Shown in pieces: positions 23,884 to 34,188 of a DNA stretch of 64,000 nt. The translations under genes were made by a program, and so were the position numbers. Source of the DNA: JAIBJN01 sp963839745 (GTDB taxonomy: Bacteria > Actinomycetota > Thermoleophilia > Gaiellales > Gaiellaceae); assembly GCA_963839745.1 (NCBI GenBank), contig CAWIWC010000005.1:186001-250000 (forward strand), given 5' to 3'. Below the pieces are notes generated by a model. The model did not search any database. It was not told the DNA's origin and was given only the letters and a program-made list of their open reading frames with translations. Positions within the stretch are counted from its first letter, which is position 1. Each line of letters begins with the position of its first letter.

Positions 23884-24446
23884 GTCTGGAAGTTCCTCCA
23901 GTAGCGGCTCGGCGTCGGGCCCATCTGGCCCTGGTACTTGGAGCCGAGCTCGCCCGTCCCATAGGGGTGCTCGGCCGGCTCGGACATTTGCACGAACGAG
24001 ACCTGCCCGATCTTCATCCCGTAGTAGAGCGTGATGGGCAGGTTGGCGACGTTCGAGAGCTCGAGGGTGACGTGGCCGTCCCAGCCCGGGTCGATGAAGC
24101 CCGCGGTCGAGTGGATGAGGAGACCGAGACGGCCCAGCGAGCTCTTGCCCTCGAGACGGGCGACGAGGTCGTCGGGAAGCGTGATCCGTTCCAGTGTCGA
24201 GCCGAGGACGAACTCGCCCGGGTGGAGAATGAACGCCTCGTCGGGCTCGACCTCGACGAGCTCGGTCAGCTCCTCCATCTCCTGCTTCACGTCGATGAAC
24301 GGATACCGCGAGTTGCGGAAGACCCGGAACAGCCGGTCGACGCGGACGTCGACGCTGGAGGGCTGGAGGAGCTCCTCCTCGTAGGGCTCGATCCCGATCC
24401 GGCCCTCCTCGAGGAGCCGCCGGATGGTGCGGTCGGAAAGGACCAT
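23880..24446 (-). CDS. dcd: dCTP deaminase
   Basis: 188 residues from ATG 24446; the frame is open further upstream, but MVLSDRTIRRLLEEGRI is the family start. Motifs: LQPSSVDVRVD, GEFVLGSTLERI, EGKSSLGRLGL with the catalytic Glu region downstream of HSTAGFIDPGW, and the C-terminal YQGQ. It makes dUMP/dUTP for thymidylate synthesis; some actinobacterial versions also hydrolyse dUTP. The start is 29 bases from the divergent aminotransferase, so the two share a promoter region. Confidence 0.92.
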   Translation of the reverse strand: MVLSDRTIRRLLEEGRIGIEPYEEELLQPSSVDVRVDRLFRVFRNSRYPFIDVKQEMEELTELVEVEPDEAFILHPGEFVLGSTLERITLPDDLVARLEGKSSLGRLGLLIHSTAGFIDPGWDGHVTLELSNVANLPITLYYGMKIGQVSFVQMSEPAEHPYGTGELGSKYQGQMGPTPSRYWRNFQT

Positions 24447-24460
24447 TGCGACCGCCAATC

Positions 24461-24466
24461 TATAAG
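24461..24466 (+). promoter_or_regulatory. -10 box of a leaderless aminotransferase transcript
   Basis: TATAAG ends eight bases before the GTG at 24475. No ribosome-binding site is visible, consistent with leaderless transcription. Its complement CTTATA may serve dcd on the other strand. Confidence 0.5.
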
Positions 24467-24474
24467 CTCCTGAC

Positions 24475-25758
<1,284 letters not shown>

Positions 25759-25785
25759 GCCGTGCGGGGCGGTAGGGGCGACACT

Positions 25786-27312
25786 GTGGCGGTGAGGGTC
25801 GGAGAGCGGATCGCCGACCGCTACGAGCTCGAGGAGCTCGTCGGCGAGGGCGGCATGTCGAGCGTCTATCGGGCGCACGACACGGTGCTCGAGCGGAGGG
25901 TGGCCATCAAGGTCCTCCACGAGCACTACTCGAGCGATCCCGAGTACGTCGAGCGCTTCCGGCGCGAGGCCCGCGCGATCGCCCGGCTCGCCCACCCGAA
26001 CGTCGTCACGGTCATCGACCGGGGCGAGTTCGACGGCCGCCAGTTCATCGTCTTCGAGCACGTCGCGGGGGAGAACCTCAAGACCGCGATCGAGCGGGTC
26101 GGGGCGCTCCCCGTCAAGCGCGCGCTCCTCCTCTCGATCCAGATCGCCCGGGCGCTCGCCTACGCGCACGAGCTCGAGATCGTCCACCGCGACGTCAAGC
26201 CGCACAACGTCCTGCTCGACCCCGGGGGCGCGGCGAAGGTGACCGACTTCGGCATCGCGCGGACGCTCGACGTCGAGGAGGCGCTGACGCAGACCGGCAC
26301 GGTGCTCGGCACGGGCCAGTACCTCTCGCCGGAGCAGGCGAACGGCGGCCGTGGCGACGAGCGCTCGGACCAGTACTCGCTCGGTGTCGTCATCTACGAG
26401 CTCCTGACGGGCGAGGTGCCCTACTCCGGCGGAAGCCTGATGGCGATCGCGATGAAGCACGTGAACGACCCGGTGCCGAGCGTGCGCGAGCGCAGACCCG
26501 AGGTCTCCGCGCGTCTCGACTCGGTGGTCGCGTGCGCGATGGCCAAGAATCCGGAGGACAGGTTCCCCTCGATGCAGGCGATGGTCGCCGCGCTCGAGGC
26601 CTGCCTCGCGGAGCTTCCGGACACCGGGCATCTGCGCGAGCAGCCGCAGGACACCGGGGTGATGGCGCTGCCACCACCACTGCCGGCTCCGCCGGCACCG
26701 CGCGCGAAGCCCGCCAAGCCGCCCCCGCCCACGGGCCCCGACCGCTCGCGGGGCCGGCCGCGGCGCCGCGGAGGGCCGAGGCTCCTGGTTGCCGTTCTGG
26801 GTGTCGCCGGCGTGATCGCGGCCGGCCTGATCGCGTTCCAGGCGACCCGCGACGACGGTGTCGGAGGTCTTCTGGACGGCGGTGGAGGCGGCAGCGAGAC
26901 CCGCGTCCAGCTCCAGGCGGTCGCCGACCTCGACCCGTACGGCGACAACGGGGAGGAGCATCCCGAGCTGGTCGAGTTCGCCACCGACGGCAACCGCGAG
27001 ACGTCCTGGTCGACCGAGACCTACAACAGTTTCGAGAAAGACGGTGTGGGGATCGTGCTCGACGCCGGAAGCCCGGTGAAGCTTTCGCGGCTCACGGTGG
27101 TCACCGACACCCCCGGCTTCACGGCGATGATCCTCGCCGGGGCGCAGGTCGAGGGCACGTTCAAGGACGTCTCCGAGTCGCAGGAGGTCGAGGGGCGCAC
27201 CACGTTCGAGGTGGACACGCGCGGGGATCCCTTCCGCTACTACGTAGTCTGGATTATCGCCCTGGAGGGCGCAGCGCACGTGAACGAGGTGCGCGGCTTC
27301 ACGGCCGCCTAG
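25786..27312 (+). CDS. Ser/Thr protein kinase with extracellular discoidin-like domain
   Basis: 508 residues from GTG 25786 (a GTG at 25762 would add eight). Hanks-type kinase at about residues 11-270: GEGGMSSVY, VAIKVL, HRDVKPHNVLL, VTDFGIAR, GTGQYLSPEQ. A Pro-rich linker (APPAPRAKPAKPPPP) leads to a membrane helix near 340-360. The outer domain of about 140 residues begins LQAVADLDPYGDNGEEHPE and reads like a carbohydrate-binding F5/8 (discoidin) fold (DGNRETSWSTETY). It probably senses wall or envelope ligands. It is 27 bases after gabT and convergent with ddl. Confidence 0.88.
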   Translation: MAVRVGERIADRYELEELVGEGGMSSVYRAHDTVLERRVAIKVLHEHYSSDPEYVERFRREARAIARLAHPNVVTVIDRGEFDGRQFIVFEHVAGENLKTAIERVGALPVKRALLLSIQIARALAYAHELEIVHRDVKPHNVLLDPGGAAKVTDFGIARTLDVEEALTQTGTVLGTGQYLSPEQANGGRGDERSDQYSLGVVIYELLTGEVPYSGGSLMAIAMKHVNDPVPSVRERRPEVSARLDSVVACAMAKNPEDRFPSMQAMVAALEACLAELPDTGHLREQPQDTGVMALPPPLPAPPAPRAKPAKPPPPTGPDRSRGRPRRRGGPRLLVAVLGVAGVIAAGLIAFQATRDDGVGGLLDGGGGGSETRVQLQAVADLDPYGDNGEEHPELVEFATDGNRETSWSTETYNSFEKDGVGIVLDAGSPVKLSRLTVVTDTPGFTAMILAGAQVEGTFKDVSESQEVEGRTTFEVDTRGDPFRYYVVWIIALEGAAHVNEVRGFTAA

Positions 27313-28235
27313 TAGCGAAGCGCGGCGCGCCGGTCGCGTCGCTCGATCGCAAGCTCGACCAGCCGGTCGAGAAGCTGCGGGTACGGGATTCCGGAGGCCT
27401 CGAAGAGCTTCGCGTACACGCTCGTCGCCGTGAAGCCGGGGATGGTGTTCAGCTCGTTGACGACCACCTCGCCGTCGGGGCGCACGAAGAAGTCGACGCG
27501 TGCCATTCCCTCGCAGTCCGAGGCGACGAACGACGCCACCGCCAGCTCCTGCACGCGTGCCGTGGACTCGTCGGCGATGCGCGGCGGGATGACGAGCTCC
27601 ATGCCGCCGTCGGCGTACTTGGCCTCGTAGTCGTACCAGTCGCTTGCTAGGGGGACGATCTCGCCCGGCGTCGAGGCCACGGGATCGGCGTTGCCGAGCA
27701 CGCTGCACTCGACCTCGACGCCCTCCACGAACTCCTCCACGAGGATCTTCTCGTCGTGGACGAGCGCGAGGTCGACCGCGGCCGCGAAGTCCGCCTCTTC
27801 CCGGACGACGCTGATCCCGACGCTCGACCCGAGCCTGGCCGGCTTGACCACGCACGGGAGCCCGAACGGGCTCGCCGCCTCCTCGCTCGAGCGGAGCGTG
27901 AGGCTCCGCGCCACCGGGATGCCCTTGTCGCGCATCACAGACTTGAAGAGGTCCTTGTCCATGCAGAGCCCCGAGGCCGTGACGCCGGCGCCGACGTAGG
28001 CCACCTCGGCCAACTCGAGGACCCCTTGCACGGCTCCGTCCTCGCCGAACGGGCCGTGCAGGACCGGAAAGACCACGTCGATGCCCGCCGCCTGCTCGGC
28101 CGATAGGTGCCACGGGCCGTCGCGCGGGATCTCGAGGGGGACGACCTCGTAGCGATCGGGGTCGAGCCCTTCGATCACGGAGCGAGCCGAGTTGAGCGAG
28201 ACCTCATGCTCGCTCGAGCGGCCGCCCATGAGCAC
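27309..28235 (-). CDS. ddl: D-alanine-D-alanine ligase
   Basis: 308 residues. ATP-grasp enzyme: GGRSSEHEVSLNSA at the N-terminus, VFPVLHGPFGEDGAVQG, KPARLGSSVGISVV, and the C-terminal VNELNTIPGFTATSVYAKL. It makes the D-Ala-D-Ala dipeptide of peptidoglycan. The first canonical start is GTG 28235, but family members usually have five or six more residues (LRVAV), which here would require a CTG at 28247; an AGGAG site lies farther upstream. Last gene of the division/wall cluster. Confidence 0.92.
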   Translation of the reverse strand: MLMGGRSSEHEVSLNSARSVIEGLDPDRYEVVPLEIPRDGPWHLSAEQAAGIDVVFPVLHGPFGEDGAVQGVLELAEVAYVGAGVTASGLCMDKDLFKSVMRDKGIPVARSLTLRSSEEAASPFGLPCVVKPARLGSSVGISVVREEADFAAAVDLALVHDEKILVEEFVEGVEVECSVLGNADPVASTPGEIVPLASDWYDYEAKYADGGMELVIPPRIADESTARVQELAVASFVASDCEGMARVDFFVRPDGEVVVNELNTIPGFTATSVYAKLFEASGIPYPQLLDRLVELAIERRDRRAALRY

Positions 28236-28266
28236 CGCTACGCGCAGTCTGGCGATCGCCTCGCTC

Positions 28267-29171
28267 CTAGCAGGCGGCCTGGCCGACCTTGATCGTGACG
28301 GTCGAGCCCGCCTCGACGAGCGCGTTGGCCTCAGGGTCGGTGTCCTGCACGATCCCCACCTGCCCGGGGTCGACTACTACGACGCACTCCGTCTCGACGG
28401 CGAAGTCCTCCGCTTCGAGCGCGTCCTGAGCCTCTCCCTCGGGCAGGCCCTCGACGGCTGGTACCCGCACCATCTCGGGCCCGGTCGAGATCGTGATCTG
28501 CACCGTCGAGCCGCGCGTCGCCTCCACGCCCGGGTCCGGGCTCTGGGCGGAGACGAGGCCGACCGGCGTGGAGGTGGACGGCGCCTCGACGACCTCCACC
28601 TGGAACCCCGCCGCCTCGAGCTCGGACCGTGCGCTGTCCTCGGACTGCTCGAGCACGTCGGGGACCGGGATCTGCTGCGACCCCTTCGAGACTCTGACGG
28701 TGACCACGGAGCCCTCGTCCACGAGCGTGCCCGCCTTCGGGTCCAGCGACGCGACCACGCCGACCGGCTGCGGCGAGAAGACGTCCACGCGCCTCGGTTC
28801 GAGCCCCAGCTCCTCGAGGATGTCTTCGGCCTCCCCGTACGTCCTGCCGGCCAGGGCGGGGACCTCCACCTCCCTCGGCCCCGTCGAGACCACGATCGTG
28901 ACGGTGTCTCCCTTTGCGATCCGGCTGCCCGCCGGCGGGCGACTGCTCGATGACGATGCCCTGCTCCACCTCCGTGGAGGGCTGCTCCTCGACCAAGGCC
29001 TCGAGCTCCGCATCCTCGATCTGCTGGACTAGCCAGGTCGCGCTCGATGCCGACGACGTTCGGCACTCCCACGGGCTCGGCGGCCTCGAGCTGGTCCTGA
29101 ATCTGGTTGTAGACCCACCACCCCGCGAGGATCGCCGCGGCGAGCAGGAGTGCGACGAGCAGCCAGGGCAC
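28267..29171 (-). CDS. pknB: membrane and PASTA part of the PknB-type kinase (frameshifted)
   Basis: This is the 3' part of the kinase gene at 29296-30216, now in other frames. A membrane helix (WLLVALLLAAAILAGWWVY) and one PASTA start (VGVPNVVGIERDLA) are readable from 29171. Near 29030 the frame must shift to reach VQQIEDAELEALVEEQ, and near 28930 it shifts again to reach IAKGDTVTIVVSTG. From 29013 to the stop at least three more PASTA repeats follow (VPALAGRTYGEAEDILEELG, VPDVLEQSEDSARSELEAAG, VPAVEGLPEGEAQDALEAED). PASTA domains bind muropeptides. With one base removed at each of three sites, the gene reads through as 648 residues. Confidence 0.8.
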
Positions 29172-29295
29172 CCAGCGCTTGCGTTTCCGCGGAGGCTCGT
29201 CGTACGGGCTGCGCGGCGGGTAGGGAGGTCGCCCTTGTGGCGGCGGCGGTGGAGGGGCGACGCGCGTCGCGCTCTCGGAGAGCAGCTCGGTCGAC

Positions 29296-30216
29296 TCACC
29301 GACGGCCGCGCCCGGCGAGGATGGCCGTCGCGGCGGTGGCGGTGGAGCGGGAGATGGGCAGTCCGGCCTCGACGCGCTCGAGGTCCTCGATGAACTCCTC
29401 GGCGGTCTGGTAGCGGTCTTCCGGGTCCTTGGCCAGCGCGCGGAGCACGATCTGGTCGAGCTCCTGCGGAATCTCCGGCCTCAGGCTCGAGGGCGGCTTC
29501 GGCAGCTCGTTCACGTGCTTCATGGCGATCTCGATCGCCGAGTCGCCGGTGAACGGCACCTTGCCGGTCAGCATTTCGTAGAGCACGACGCCGGCCGAGT
29601 ACAGGTCGGAGGCGGCTGTCACCGGCGCGCCGCGGGCCTGCTCCGGCGAGAGGTACTGCGCGGTGCCCATGATCGAGCCGGCCTCGGTCATCTGCGAGGC
29701 GCCGTGCCGCGCGATCCCGAAGTCGGTCACCTTCAGCCGCGGCTCGTTCGCCTTCACCTGCTGGTCGGCGGAGACGAGCACGTTGTGAGGCTTGATGTCG
29801 CGATGGATGATCCCGTGGCGGTGCGCGAAGCGGAGGGCCTCGAGGAGCTGCTTGGCGTGCCCGATCGCGGTGTGAACCGGGAGCGCGCCGTGGGTCATGA
29901 TCAGCTCCTTGAGGCTGCGGCCTTCGATCACCTCCATCGCGATGTAGTACGTCCCCTCGGCCTCGCCGCGGTCGTAGATGGAGACGATGTTCGGGTGCGA
30001 GAGGCTCGCCGCCGACTTCGCCTCGCGGCGGAAGCGCTCGATGAAGAGGTCGTCGCCGGCGTAGCGCTCGTTGAGGATCTTGATCGCGACGCGGCGCCCG
30101 AGCTCCTCGTCCTCGGCAAGGTAGACGTTGGCCATCCCGCCGGAGCCGAGCTTGCGCAGGATCCGGTAGCGACCGTCGAAGAGCGTGTTGATCAGGGTGT
30201 CCGAGAGGCCTGCCAT
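29296..30216 (-). CDS. pknB: PknB-type Ser/Thr kinase, kinase domain part
   Basis: 306 residues before a premature TGA. Kinase domain from about 14 to 275: LGSGGMANVYLAE, VAIKILNERY, HRDIKPHNVLV, VTDFGIARHG, GTAQYLSPEQARG, DRYQTAEEFIEDL. The stop comes just after ATAILAGR; shifting one base near 29308 continues into AVGESTELLSES, a proline-rich linker and RKRKRW before the membrane helix. It controls cell-wall growth and division with PP2C and FhaA/B. Start 24 bases after pbpA, in the usual actinobacterial order. Confidence 0.9.
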   Translation of the reverse strand: MAGLSDTLINTLFDGRYRILRKLGSGGMANVYLAEDEELGRRVAIKILNERYAGDDLFIERFRREAKSAASLSHPNIVSIYDRGEAEGTYYIAMEVIEGRSLKELIMTHGALPVHTAIGHAKQLLEALRFAHRHGIIHRDIKPHNVLVSADQQVKANEPRLKVTDFGIARHGASQMTEAGSIMGTAQYLSPEQARGAPVTAASDLYSAGVVLYEMLTGKVPFTGDSAIEIAMKHVNELPKPPSSLRPEIPQELDQIVLRALAKDPEDRYQTAEEFIEDLERVEAGLPISRSTATAATAILAGRGRR

Positions 30217-30240
30217 GGCTGTTGGACCTTTCGACAGAGG

Positions 30241-31722
30241 TTAGGTGTTCCTCCCTAACACCGCTTCGATGATCTCCTTCGCTATGGGCGCGGCGGTGAC
30301 GCCGCCGGTGAGTGCCTGATCGGAAAGCGCCACGGCCACGGCGACCCGGGGCGCCTCTGCGGGCGCGAACGCGATGAACCACGTGTTGTTGCGGGCGGCG
30401 ACGCCCGTTTCGGCGGTGCCGGTCTTGCCGGCGACGGACACGCCGGGAATCTGGGCAGCCGTGCCCGTGCCCGATTCGACCACCAGCGTCATCATGGCGG
30501 TCAGCTCGGCTGCCGTGCTCGGTTTGATCGCCGTCTTCCACTCCTCCGGGTCGAACCGCTCGACGACGTCGCCGTCGGGCGACGTGATCCGCTGGACCAG
30601 CCTGGGCTCCATGACGATGCCGTCGTTGGCCACGCCGGCCGCCACGAGGGCCATCTGGAGCGGCGTCACGATGAGGCGCTCCTGGCCGAAGGCGAGCCGC
30701 CCCGGATCGACCTCGGAGGGGTCGTCCGGCTTGTACAGGCGGCCGTTGCGGTAGAGGCCGCTGATGAGCACCTCGTTCGACGGAAGCTCGATCGGCGGAC
30801 GGTCGTAGAAGCCGAAGCGCTCGGCGTACTCGAGGACGGTCCCCGCGCCCAGCTCCTTGCCGAGGTTGCAGAAGACGGAGTTGATCGAGTTCTCGAGCGC
30901 CTCGGCGAGCGTCACGCGGCCGAACGCGTTCAGCTCGCCCTGGTCGGAGAAGTTGGTCACGCGCTGGCCGAAGAGCGTGCAGAACCCGGGGTCGTCGAAC
31001 TCGCTGTCAGGCGTGAAGGCGCCGGTGTCGAGCGCGGCGGCGGCGGTGATGACCTTGAACGTCGAGCCGGGTACGAAACGACCGGCCGTGGCCCGGTCGA
31101 GCAAGGGCGCGGCGGGCCTGCACGGCGCCGTGATCCGCTCGATCGCGCCGAAGTTCTCCTCGACGAGGTTCGGGTGGAAGGACGGCGACGAGGCGAGCGC
31201 CAGGACGGCGCCGGTGCGCGGGTCGAGGGCCACGGCGGCGCCGCAGTTCCCGGCGAGACCGTCCATGGCCGCCCGCTGGGCGTTCATGTTCAGCGTCGTG
31301 ATGACGTTGTTGCCCTCGCGGGTGATCCCCTGGAGCTTGTCGAGGGTGGTGTCGATGATCGTGCTCAGGTTGGCGTTCGACCCCGTGAGGAAGTCGTTCA
31401 TCGACTGCTCGAGGCCGGTGCGCGAGCGCGAGATCGTCGAGTAGCCGACCGGGTGCGCGGTGAGCGGCCCGCGCGGGTAGCGCCGGACGTACCAGGTGCG
31501 GCCGTCCTTGAGCTTCCGCTGGCGGTTTCGCGCCAGGACGGTCGTCCCGTTGGCCGCGTAGATGAGCCCGCGCTTGACCTCGAGCTCGCGGACGACCAGC
31601 GCCGGGTTCCCCTGGCGCGCCTCGAGGTCGGGGGCCCGCCAGAGCCAGTAGGTCGCGGTGGCGATCAGCGCCACGAACAGGAAGGCGAAGACGAAGAAGA
31701 GGCGGCGGATCTGCGGGTTCAC
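30241..31722 (-). CDS. pbpA: penicillin-binding protein (class B transpeptidase)
   Basis: 493 residues. One N-terminal membrane helix (about 8-28), a dimerisation domain with VKRGLIYAANG, and a transpeptidase domain with catalytic Ser in PGSTFKVI, SxN in ENSINSVF and KTG in AGKTGTAETG. It cross-links peptidoglycan; with the adjacent SEDS protein it forms a glycosyltransferase-transpeptidase pair. Its ATG overlaps the rodA stop (ATGA). Confidence 0.95.
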   Translation of the reverse strand: MNPQIRRLFFVFAFLFVALIATATYWLWRAPDLEARQGNPALVVRELEVKRGLIYAANGTTVLARNRQRKLKDGRTWYVRRYPRGPLTAHPVGYSTISRSRTGLEQSMNDFLTGSNANLSTIIDTTLDKLQGITREGNNVITTLNMNAQRAAMDGLAGNCGAAVALDPRTGAVLALASSPSFHPNLVEENFGAIERITAPCRPAAPLLDRATAGRFVPGSTFKVITAAAALDTGAFTPDSEFDDPGFCTLFGQRVTNFSDQGELNAFGRVTLAEALENSINSVFCNLGKELGAGTVLEYAERFGFYDRPPIELPSNEVLISGLYRNGRLYKPDDPSEVDPGRLAFGQERLIVTPLQMALVAAGVANDGIVMEPRLVQRITSPDGDVVERFDPEEWKTAIKPSTAAELTAMMTLVVESGTGTAAQIPGVSVAGKTGTAETGVAARNNTWFIAFAPAEAPRVAVAVALSDQALTGGVTAAPIAKEIIEAVLGRNT

Positions 31723-33002
31723 CGGCGCTCATCCCGGTTGACGCGGTCGGAGACCATGAGGAGGAGGGCGAGCACGATGAAGTTGGCCACGATGCTCGAG
31801 CCCCCGTACGAGACGAAGGGCAGCGTGATCCCGGTGAGCGGGATGAGCCCGACGACCCCGCCGATGATGATGAACGCCTGGATGGCGACCGCCGCGGTCA
31901 ACCCCGAGGCGAGGAGCTTGGAGAACCCGTCGTCCGCGAGCATCGCGACGCGGAAGCCTCGGAAGGCGAAGAGGAGGTAGAGGAGGATGAGCGCTGCCGC
32001 CCCGGCGAGGCCGAGCTCCTGGGCGATCGCCGAGAAGATGAAGTCGGTCTCGAGGAACGGGATGTACGGGTTGCCCTCGGGCGTGAGCAGGACGCCGTCC
32101 CCGAGCCCCGAGCCGAAGACGCCTCCGCTGGAGATGGCGTAGATCGACTGGACGAGCTGGTACGTGTCCCCCTGCGGGTCGCTCCACGGGTCGAGCCAGC
32201 CCTGGACGCGGGTCTGCACGTGCGGGATCACCTGGTAGAGCGCGACGGCGCCCGCCAGGAAGAGGCCCATCCCGACGGCCACGAATGACCAGCGCGCGGT
32301 GGCCGTGTAGAGCATGACGAGGAAGATGGCGAAGTAGAGAAGCGCGCCGCCCAGGTCGCGCGTCTGGAAGAGGACGAGCATGGCGCCGCCCCAGATCAGC
32401 AGGAGCGGCCCGAGGTGCTTGGGGGAGGGCAGACGCCCGCCGCCGGCGCCGTACGAGAGCATCTCGCGGTTGTCGCGCAGGTAGCCGGCCAGGAAGATGA
32501 CGATCAGGACCTTGGCGAGCTCGCCGGGCTGGAAGACGATCGGCCCGATGTCGACCCAGAGCGTCGCGCCGTTGATCGTGCGGCCGATGCCCGGTAGCGC
32601 CGGAAGGACGAGCAGGCCGATGGCCGAGATCCCGAGGATGTACTTGACGTTGTCGAGCTTCCGGTAGTCGCGTAGGAAGAGCACGACGGCCGCGAACGCC
32701 AACACGCCCACGACCACCCAGAGACCCTGGCGGAACGCAAGGTCCGGGTCGATGCGGTAGATCTCGGTGAGGCCGATCGCGCACAGGAGGCCGCCGAGCG
32801 GGAGGAGATACGGGTCGGCGTTCGGGAGCCTGACCCTGAGCAGGATGTGCGCGACGACGAAGAGGGAGATGAAGAACAGCGCGTACGTGAGCGAGCCCGC
32901 GGAGACGACGTCCTGCCGTGCGATGTAGACGGACGCGAAGCCGGCGGCCGTCAGGAGGCCGACCAGGACGAGGTTCAGGAGCTCCCGCGTACGGAGGCTC
33001 AT
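31719..33002 (-). CDS. rodA: SEDS-family peptidoglycan polymerase RodA/FtsW
   Basis: 427 residues from ATG 33002; an upstream open extension is low-complexity shadow sequence. About ten to twelve membrane helices. SEDS motifs: LTEIYRIDPDLA, INGATLWVDIGPIVFQPGELAK, the catalytic Asp region RDLGGALLYFAIFL, and the C-terminal PLTGITLPFVSYGGSS. It polymerises lipid II together with the class B PBP encoded next. Part of the fhaA to ddl operon. Confidence 0.94.
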   Translation of the reverse strand: MSLRTRELLNLVLVGLLTAAGFASVYIARQDVVSAGSLTYALFFISLFVVAHILLRVRLPNADPYLLPLGGLLCAIGLTEIYRIDPDLAFRQGLWVVVGVLAFAAVVLFLRDYRKLDNVKYILGISAIGLLVLPALPGIGRTINGATLWVDIGPIVFQPGELAKVLIVIFLAGYLRDNREMLSYGAGGGRLPSPKHLGPLLLIWGGAMLVLFQTRDLGGALLYFAIFLVMLYTATARWSFVAVGMGLFLAGAVALYQVIPHVQTRVQGWLDPWSDPQGDTYQLVQSIYAISSGGVFGSGLGDGVLLTPEGNPYIPFLETDFIFSAIAQELGLAGAAALILLYLLFAFRGFRVAMLADDGFSKLLASGLTAAVAIQAFIIIGGVVGLIPLTGITLPFVSYGGSSIVANFIVLALLLMVSDRVNRDERR

Positions 33003-33009
33003 CGGCGGA

Positions 33010-34188
33010 TCAGGGGACGGCCTCTGCCTCGTAGGCTTCGACGCGCTCGAGGGCGCGGTCGTACGAGACGAGCTGGTGGTCGAAGAGCTCCGCCCGCTCC
33101 TCCGGCGAGAGCTGGGCGGCCTGGAGGCGGCTGACGTAGCGCTCACGGTAGAGCCCGACGCCGTCGCTGAAGTCGAAGGGCACGCCCTGGTAGACGGTGA
33201 CATTCCCCTCCTCGTCCGCGCCGACGAAATACGCGCGGGAGAGCCCGAACAGCGCGCCGCCGAGAATGAGCGCGACGAAGGCCAGGCCGAGGGCCCCCCA
33301 GAGGATCCGCCGGCCCCAGTGCGATCGCCTGCGGCGCGGCCGCGGCTCCTGCACGGCCGGCTCCGCCGTCTGGACGGGCGGCATGTCCGTCAGTGTGTCC
33401 TCGAGCTCGTTCGGCTCCTCGGGCTCCTCGACCGTGTCGGGCTGCGCGGCGACCAGGGTCTCCTCGGTCGCCTCGTCGCCCTCGACCTTGAAGAGGACGA
33501 CCGTGATGTTGTCCTCGCCCCCACCGGAGTTCGCCGCCCGGACGAGGGTGCGGGCCGCCCCGTCGAGGTTGTCGGCCTCCTGCGCGATCCTGAGGATGTC
33601 CTCCTCGGGCACCATCGTTGTCAGCCCGTCGGAGCAGAGGAGGAAGAGGTCTCCGGGCTCGACGTCGACCGTGACCGTGTCGACGTCGACGTCCGCGTCG
33701 GTTCCGAGCGCGCGGGTGATCACCGAGCGCTGCGGATGGGCATCGGCCTCCTCCGGCGTCAGGCGTCCGCTCCGCATCAGGTCGGCGACGAGCGAGTGGT
33801 CCTCGGTCAGCTGCTCCAGCTCGCCGTTGCGGATTCGGTAGGCGCGCGAATCGCCCACGTGGCCGATGGAGACGCGCCCGTTCGTCAGGATCGCGGCGGT
33901 GACCGTCGTGCCCATGCCGGAGGCCTCGGCGTCGGTCCGCGCGCGCTCGTAGATCCTCCGGTTCGCCTCCTGGATGATGGCCTCGACTCGCTCGGCGGGC
34001 TCCAGGCGGTCGGCGTCGTGATACTCGCGGAAGGCGGCGGCCGCAAGGCGCGACGCGACCTCGCCCGCCTGGGCGCCGCCCATCCCGTCGGCCACGGCGA
34101 AGAGCGGGGGGTCGAGGACGAAGCTGTCCTCGTTGCGGCGCCGCACGCGCCCTGCGTCCGTGCGCCCCGCGCTGTCGCCGAGCCTCAT
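33010..34188 (-). CDS. pstP: PP2C-family Ser/Thr phosphatase (PstP-type)
   Basis: 392 residues. Phosphatase domain about 5-235: GRVRRRNEDSFV, VADGMGGAQAGEVAS, GTTVTAAIL, SIGHVGDSRAYRI, LLCSDGLTTMVPEEDI and GGEDNITVVL, all the metal-binding Asp residues included. Then a linker rich in Pro/Glu, a membrane helix near 305-325 (ILWGALGLAFVALILGGALFG), and an extracellular segment of about 65 residues. It reverses the kinase phosphorylations in the same cluster. Confidence 0.95.
   Translation of the reverse strand: MRLGDSAGRTDAGRVRRRNEDSFVLDPPLFAVADGMGGAQAGEVASRLAAAAFREYHDADRLEPAERVEAIIQEANRRIYERARTDAEASGMGTTVTAAILTNGRVSIGHVGDSRAYRIRNGELEQLTEDHSLVADLMRSGRLTPEEADAHPQRSVITRALGTDADVDVDTVTVDVEPGDLFLLCSDGLTTMVPEEDILRIAQEADNLDGAARTLVRAANSGGGEDNITVVLFKVEGDEATEETLVAAQPDTVEEPEEPNELEDTLTDMPPVQTAEPAVQEPRPRRRRSHWGRRILWGALGLAFVALILGGALFGLSRAYFVGADEEGNVTVYQGVPFDFSDGVGLYRERYVSRLQAAQLSPEERAELFDHQLVSYDRALERVEAYEAEAVP

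Noticed and set aside
28926..29312. Programmed ribosomal frameshifting in the PASTA kinase
   Set aside because: Three separate +1 events in one gene with no slippery sequence, alongside five similar breaks elsewhere, fit assembly error better.
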